This document shows, in pieces, positions 1 through 5,327 of a stretch of 5,327 nt of DNA. Origin of the DNA: JBFKMV01 sp041629655 (GTDB lineage Bacteria > Acidobacteriota > Polarisedimenticolia > Polarisedimenticolales > Polarisedimenticolaceae); NCBI GenBank assembly GCA_041629655.1, contig JBFKMV010000250.1:1-5327 (forward strand), given 5' to 3'. The notes under the pieces were generated by a model. That model did no database searches. It worked only from the letters and a program-made list of their open reading frames with translations, and was not told the DNA's origin. Every line of letters starts with the position of its first letter. The first letter of the stretch is position 1. The position numbers and the translations under genes are program-made.

Positions 1-196
1 CGTTGCCGGGCAGGCCGTCGAGGTCGCCGCCGTACAGGTGGTAGCCGAGCGTCGTGCCGCCGGTGGGGTCCCAGGCCAGCGTGGACTTGGACGTCCAGCG
101 CAGGTTCTGCACCTCGGGCGGGACCGCGAGCGCGGGGCCGGCGGCGAGGACGAGTGACGTGGCCAGGCACAGCCCGGCCGCCGCGATTCTGCTCAT
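1..196 (-). CDS. Secreted fibronectin type III-like protein, N-terminal part (runs off left edge)
   Basis: Read on the minus strand from the ATG at 196-194, the frame stays open for 65 codons to the window edge, so the C-terminus is missing. The first 24 residues form a clear Sec signal peptide: a short n-region (MSR), a hydrophobic stretch rich in Ala and Leu, and an AxA-type cleavage site at GPALA, giving a mature start near VPPEV. The mature part (PPEVQNLRW, then LAWDP, then GYHLY) has the Pro, Trp and Tyr spacing of the first strands of a fibronectin type III domain, a beta-sandwich found in exported proteins. The start is supported by AGGAG six bases upstream. It is transcribed away from the kinases. 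The role is unknown; an exported or surface protein is the safe call. It could also be the first domain of a larger secreted enzyme or adhesin, which the missing 3' part would decide. Confidence 0.8.
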   Translation of the reverse strand, partial: MSRIAAAGLCLATSLVLAAGPALAVPPEVQNLRWTSKSTLAWDPTGGTTLGYHLYGGDLDGLPGN

Positions 197-222
197 GCCT
201 GTCTCCTCACATGCCTGACAGG
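197..222 (-). promoter_or_regulatory. Ribosome binding site and small hairpin of the secreted-protein gene
   Basis: On the minus strand GAGGAGA (208-202) lies five bases before the ATG at 196, a good Shine-Dalgarno site that fixes the start. It is flanked by complementary arms CCTGTC (222-217) and GACAGG (203-198), which could fold into a 6-bp hairpin with a 13-base loop holding most of the Shine-Dalgarno. The 8-mer CAGGCATG occurs twice, 16 bases apart, and the upstream copy gives ATG directly followed by TGA. The ribosome binding site is firm; the hairpin is only a possibility. Confidence 0.6.
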
Positions 223-498
223 TCCGCCGCGCGGGCGCGGCGTTACGGGAGGCGCATCTTCCGAGTGAAGGTACCGGAGCCGAAGGCCGGAGACTTGAAC
301 GATCCCGGGTACGGACCGACCGCTGCGGGCCCGTTTTCCGGGCTTTCGGGAGACCCGGGTTCCCCCGCCGGGCGAGCAAAGGCCCGAATGGAGCTACGAG
401 GTGCATGTGCGCATCCCCGAAATCGGCCGACCAAGGTCCGTGGGGGAGCGGGGTGACCGCGTTGGCCCGAGCCTACCACGAAAGCGGACGCGGGCTGG

Positions 499-514
499 TA
501 TCCTCCCGGCCATC
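499..514 (+). promoter_or_regulatory. Possible -10 box giving a near-leaderless first-kinase transcript
   Basis: TATCCT at 499-504 fits the TANNNT core of a sigma-70-type -10 box and ends ten bases before the kinase ATG at 515. Initiation six to eight bases downstream would give a leader of about three to five bases. In agreement, no Shine-Dalgarno is seen before this ATG; the sequence there is CCTCCC rather than GGAGG. No good -35 hexamer is visible 16-18 bases upstream. This is an inference from position and sequence only. Confidence 0.35.
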
Positions 515-2788
515 ATGCCGCTTGCCACGGGCCAGATGCTCGCGCGCTACCGGCTGATCGACAAGATCGGCGAGGGCGGGATGGGTGTGGTCTGGCGCGC
601 CACGGACACGCGCCTCGGACGCGACGTGGCGATCAAGGTGCTGCCCGAATCGTTCGCCGACGATCCGCAGCGGGTCGCGCGCTTCGAGCGCGAGGCCAAG
701 GCGATCGCGTCGCTCAACCACCCCAACATCGTCACGATCTACTCGGCCGAGGAGAGCGAGGGGCGGCACTTCATCACCATGGAGCTGGTGCGCGGGCGGC
801 CGCTGGACGCACTGATTCCCGAGGAAGGTCTGGGGCTGTCGCGTTTCCTGGAGCTGGCGATCCCGCTGGCCGAGGCGGTGGCCAACGCGCACGAGAACGG
901 GGTCAGCCACCGCGACCTCAAGCCGCAGAACGTGATGGTGGCGCGCGACGGGCGGGTCAAGGTGCTCGACTTCGGGCTGGCCCTGCTGCTCGGCGCGGAC
1001 GGCGCGCAGGTCGAGGACCAGGCGACGCGCACGATCACCCGGGAGGGCGTGGTCGTCGGCACCGTTCCCTACATGTCGCCCGAGCAGCTCCAGGCGGCGC
1101 GCGTCGACCAGCGCACCGACCTGTTCTCGCTGGGCGTGATGCTGTACGAGATGGCGACGGGCCGGCACCCGTTCCAGGGCCGCAGCTCGGCCGAGGTGGT
1201 CTCGGCGATCCTGCGCGACACGCCGCGGCCGGTGAACGAGGTCGACCCGGAGCTGCCGCGGCAGCTCGGCCGGATCGTCAACCGCTGCCTGGAGAAGGAC
1301 CCGCGGCGCCGTTTCCAGACCGCGCTCGACCTGCGCAACGAGCTGGACGAGCTGCAGCTCGAGCTGTCGTCGAGCGGGGGGCGTATCGCCGAGGACGATC
1401 CGTTCGACCTGCGCTCGATCGCGGTGCTGCCGCTGGCCAACCTGTGCGGCGGGCCGGAGCACGAGTACTTCGCCGACGGCATGACCGAGGCGCTGATCAC
1501 CGATCTCGCGCGCATCGGGGCGCTCAAGGTCATCTCGCGCACCTCGGTGATGCAGTACAAGAACGTGACAAAGCCGCTGCGCGAGATCGCGCGCGAGCTG
1601 GGCGTGGGCGCCGTGGTCGAGGGCTCGGTGATGCGCGCCGGCGACCAGGTCCGCATCACGGCGCAGCTGGTCAACGCGGCCACCGACCAGCACCTGTTCG
1701 CCGGCAGCTACGACGGCGAGCTGAAAGACATCTTCACGCTCCAGAGCCAGGTCGCCGCGGCGATCGCCAAGGAGGTGCGGGTCAAGCTGACGCCGGAGGA
1801 ACGGCGGCGCCTCGGCGGGGCACGCCAGGTCGACCCGCGGGCCCACGAGGCGTACCTGCGCGGCCGCTTCCACTGGAACCGCCGCACCGACGCCGCGCTG
1901 CACAAGGGGATCGAGCAGTTCAACGAGGCGATCGCCCTCGACCCGACGTATCCGCTGGCCTACGTCGGGCTGGCCGACTCGTACAGCATCCTCGGCTGGT
2001 ACTGCGGCCTGCCGCCGACCGACGCGTTTCCCAAGGCGCGCGCGGCGGCGCGGCGGGCGCTGGAGATCGACCCCGAGCTGGCCGAGGCGCACAACTCGCT
2101 GGCCTACGTCTCGTTCTTCCACGACTGGAAGTGGGACCAGGCCGAGCGGTCGTTCCGCCGCGCGCTGGAGCTGAACCCCGGCTACAGCATCGCCCACCAG
2201 TGGTACGCCAACCTGCTCGGCCGCGGGCGGCTCGACGAGGCGCTGGCCGAGATGCGCAAGGCGCGCGAGCTGGACCCGCTGTCGCTGATCATCAACTCCG
2301 CGGTCGGCTTCATCCACGTGCTGCGCCGGGACTACGGCCGCGCCGTCGCGGTGCTGAAGAAGACGCAGGAGATGGACGCCGACTTCTTCACCGGCCGGCT
2401 GTGGTGCGGCTGGGCCTACCTCGCCGACGGCCACACCGACGCCGCGCTCGTCGAGCTCGCGCACGCCTCGCACATCGCCGGCGGCACGCCGTTCTCCCGC
2501 GCCGAGCTGGCCCACGGCCACGCCGCCGCCGGCAACCACGACGAGGCGCGACGGATGCTCGCCGTGCTGGTCGACGAGCGGAGCGGCGATCGCTACGTGC
2601 CTGCGCTCTCCATCGCGCTGATCCACTGCGCCCTCGGCGAGGTCGACGCCGCGTTCGAGTGGCTCGGGCAGGCGCTCGACGAGCGTGCGCACTGGATGGT
2701 GTTCCTGGGCCAGGACCCGCGCTTCGACCCGATCCGCGACGATCCGCGGTTCAACAGGCTGCTGGAGCGGATCGACCGGGGCGGGTAG
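515..2788 (+). CDS. Soluble Hanks-type Ser/Thr protein kinase fused to TolB-like domain and TPR repeats
   Basis: A 757-residue kinase predicted to phosphorylate Ser/Thr of unknown proteins. Residues about 12-275 form a complete PknB-like kinase domain: glycine loop GEGGMG (19-24), ATP-anchoring Lys41 in VAIK, helix C Glu60, catalytic HRD (132-134) with Lys136 and Asn139, DFG (152-154), and MSPEQ (187-191). As an RD kinase with Thr171, 173, 175 and 183 in the activation segment, it is probably controlled by autophosphorylation. Residues about 300-430 are a TolB N-terminal-like domain (SIAVLPL, then EYFADGMTEAL, then LGVGAVVEGSV), as often found in kinase and adenylate cyclase sensors. From about 445 to the end there are TPR-type helix pairs for protein binding, with the C-terminal DPRFDPIRDDPRF pattern usual in this family. 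No hydrophobic segment of 18-20 residues is present, so the whole protein should be cytosolic, unlike its neighbour. ATG 515 is chosen because MPLATGQ aligns with MPIEPGQ of the paralogue; GTG 401 and ATG 536 are alternatives. The stop lies 63 bases before the next start. The substrate and input signal are unknown. Confidence 0.93.
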   Translation: MPLATGQMLARYRLIDKIGEGGMGVVWRATDTRLGRDVAIKVLPESFADDPQRVARFEREAKAIASLNHPNIVTIYSAEESEGRHFITMELVRGRPLDALIPEEGLGLSRFLELAIPLAEAVANAHENGVSHRDLKPQNVMVARDGRVKVLDFGLALLLGADGAQVEDQATRTITREGVVVGTVPYMSPEQLQAARVDQRTDLFSLGVMLYEMATGRHPFQGRSSAEVVSAILRDTPRPVNEVDPELPRQLGRIVNRCLEKDPRRRFQTALDLRNELDELQLELSSSGGRIAEDDPFDLRSIAVLPLANLCGGPEHEYFADGMTEALITDLARIGALKVISRTSVMQYKNVTKPLREIARELGVGAVVEGSVMRAGDQVRITAQLVNAATDQHLFAGSYDGELKDIFTLQSQVAAAIAKEVRVKLTPEERRRLGGARQVDPRAHEAYLRGRFHWNRRTDAALHKGIEQFNEAIALDPTYPLAYVGLADSYSILGWYCGLPPTDAFPKARAAARRALEIDPELAEAHNSLAYVSFFHDWKWDQAERSFRRALELNPGYSIAHQWYANLLGRGRLDEALAEMRKARELDPLSLIINSAVGFIHVLRRDYGRAVAVLKKTQEMDADFFTGRLWCGWAYLADGHTDAALVELAHASHIAGGTPFSRAELAHGHAAAGNHDEARRMLAVLVDERSGDRYVPALSIALIHCALGEVDAAFEWLGQALDERAHWMVFLGQDPRFDPIRDDPRFNRLLERIDRGG
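563..591 (+). repeat. Exact 29-base match shared with the second kinase (copy at 2900-2928)
   Basis: The DNA coding for the glycine-rich loop is identical in both kinase genes over 29 bases. A further 27-base identity covers the helix C region (677-703 and 3014-3040), and 22 bases match in the region after MSPEQ (1124-1145 and 3461-3482). These are patches of one gene duplication rather than a mobile repeat. They are long enough to allow recombination or gene conversion between the copies. Confidence 0.8.
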
Positions 2789-2812
2789 CGGGGCGCTCCT
2801 GTCGGTTCGGGT

Positions 2813-2835
2813 TAGACTGGGCGAATCGCACCGAT
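2813..2835 (+). promoter_or_regulatory. Promoter/operator-like module before the second kinase
   Basis: In the 63-base spacer between the kinases, TAGACT (2813-2818) fits a -10 box. Six bases later the interrupted palindrome ATCG-CAC-CGAT (2825-2835) falls where transcription would start, a usual position for a repressor site. The same arrangement recurs at 5126-5148. No clear -35 box is seen (about 2790-2796 reads GGGGCGC). The second kinase may thus have its own promoter, though read-through from the first kinase is also likely, since no terminator is visible in the spacer. Confidence 0.4.
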
Positions 2836-2839
2836 CCGC

Positions 2840-2843
2840 GGAG
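2840..2843 (+). promoter_or_regulatory. Ribosome binding site of the second kinase
   Basis: GGAG ends eight bases before the ATG at 2852, a normal Shine-Dalgarno distance, and supports that start. It is directly followed by CCTCC, which could pair with it and partly hide it. The first kinase has no such site, so the two twins may start translation differently. Confidence 0.6.
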
Positions 2844-2851
2844 CCTCCTGG

Positions 2852-5125
<2,274 letters not shown>

Positions 5126-5128
<3 letters not shown>

Positions 5129-5148
5129 ACTGCTGCGATCGTTCCGAT
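5126..5148 (+). promoter_or_regulatory. Second copy of the promoter/operator-like module
   Basis: TAGACT (5126-5131) includes the TAG stop of the second kinase and is followed, six bases later, by ATCG-TTC-CGAT (5138-5148), the same spacing as at 2813-2835. TTGCCA (5105-5110) lies 15 bases upstream and could be a weak, rather close -35. If it is a promoter, it would drive the ankyrin fragment or genes beyond the window. If not, it may be a relic of a duplication that included the spacer. Confidence 0.4.
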
Positions 5149-5295
5149 ACCGAGGCCGCGCGCCAGCTCGTCAAGAGAGGTATCGACGTGACCGCCGCCA
5201 ACAACTTCGGCTTTACCGCTCTGCACGTGGCGAGCCTGAACGACTCGGCGGAGATGGTTCGGTTCCTGCTGGACTGGGAGTTCGCCGGTCCGTAG
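5128..5295 (+). pseudogene. Ankyrin-repeat fragment (probable remnant or tiny gene)
   Basis: This frame, different from that of the kinase, reads DTEAARQLVKRGIDVTAANN, then FGFTALHVAS, then EMVRFLLDW before TAG at 5293. That is the end of one ankyrin repeat followed by most of another (TALHVAS for the usual TPLHLAA, VRFLL for VKLLL). Ankyrin repeats bind proteins, usually as arrays of several. No ATG, GTG or TTG precedes the homology in this frame near the kinase stop. The only plausible start is GTG 5188, with AGAGAGG seven bases before it, which would give just 35 residues and cut the first repeat. After FLLDW the pattern stops within seven residues, and neither other forward frame continues it. 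A decayed or truncated gene fits best; a real 35-residue protein or a 5' frameshift are alternatives. Confidence 0.5.
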
Positions 5296-5298
5296 AAT
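5293..5298 (+). promoter_or_regulatory. Possible -10 box at the right edge
   Basis: TAGAAT overlaps the TAG stop of the ankyrin frame and fits a -10 box. No -35 is obvious and the downstream gene lies outside the window. The remaining bases to 5327 show no start, hairpin or other feature. Confidence 0.25.
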
Positions 5299-5327
5299 CC
5301 GAAACGGCCCAGCCCCGATCTCGAAAG

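Larger units (their letters stand above)
197..514. other. Divergent intergenic region, no convincing gene
   Basis: These 318 bases separate the minus-strand secreted-protein gene from the first kinase, so both promoters should lie here. Open frames across it are GC-driven and show no domain-like protein. Visible elements are: CCCGGGT at 304-310 and again at 354-360, the second inside the perfect palindrome ACCCGGGT (353-360); a small hairpin with arms GCCCG (329-333) and CGGGC (339-343) followed by TTT, too short for a convincing terminator and oddly placed between divergent genes; a 14-base purine/pyrimidine alternation at 401-414; and the palindrome TCGGCCGA at 423-430. A GTG at 401 is in frame with the kinase, but the 38 extra residues it would add have no counterpart in the paralogue and no ribosome binding site. 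Confidence 0.6.

Noticed and set aside
285..311. tRNA-like T-loop on the minus strand (GTTCAAGTC)
   Set aside because: It matches the T-loop consensus, but the flanking bases do not form the T-stem, and no acceptor or anticodon arm is found at proper distances.
329..346. Rho-independent terminator (GCCCG-TTTTC-CGGGC-TTT)
   Set aside because: The stem is only five pairs and the T run three bases, and it lies between divergent gene starts where no transcript should end.
154..456. Short plus-strand frame in the divergent intergenic region
   Set aside because: It overlaps the signal peptide of the minus-strand gene and the kinase leader, is low in complexity and has no domain-like pattern.
401..514. 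N-terminal extension of the first kinase from GTG 401
   Set aside because: The 38 added residues are Arg/Pro-rich, have no counterpart in the paralogue and no ribosome binding site, while ATG 515 aligns exactly with the start of the second kinase.

Overview
This GC-rich window is strongly biased to G/C at third codon positions. It looks like the chromosome of a high-GC, Gram-negative-type bacterium. My best guess is an Acidobacteriota-like lineage, because Hanks kinase/TolB-like/TPR fusions and short secreted proteins of the 'PPEVQNLRW...W' fibronectin-III style are common there. Myxococcota or a related soil phylum cannot be excluded, and there is no rRNA or other marker to decide.

Layout: (1) positions 1-196, minus strand, hold the first 65 codons of a secreted protein with a signal peptide and the start of a fibronectin type III-like domain. 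The gene runs off the left edge. (2) Positions 197-514 are a divergent intergenic region without a convincing gene; it carries the minus-strand ribosome binding site and a -10-like box close to the first kinase. (3) Positions 515-2788, plus strand, encode a 757-residue serine/threonine kinase fused to a TolB-like domain and TPRs, with no transmembrane helix. (4) Positions 2852-5128, plus strand, encode a 758-residue paralogue with the same domain order plus a transmembrane helix between the kinase and the TolB-like domain. (5) Positions 5128-5295 carry an ankyrin-repeat fragment without a normal start, probably a gene remnant or a very small gene. The last 32 bases hold only another -10-like box.

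The two kinases are tandem paralogues. Their first 280 residues align without a gap, at about 59% identity by hand count over residues 11-280, while the C-terminal halves are much less alike. One twin appears cytosolic and the other membrane-anchored with its TolB/TPR part outside the cytoplasm, which suggests a pair of sensor kinases reading different compartments. The kinase-kinase spacer and the sequence just after the second kinase share one module, TAGACTG-N5-ATCG-N3-CGAT, with identical spacing. It could be a promoter plus operator, or a relic of tandem duplication. No mobile element, CRISPR array, tRNA or rRNA gene was seen.
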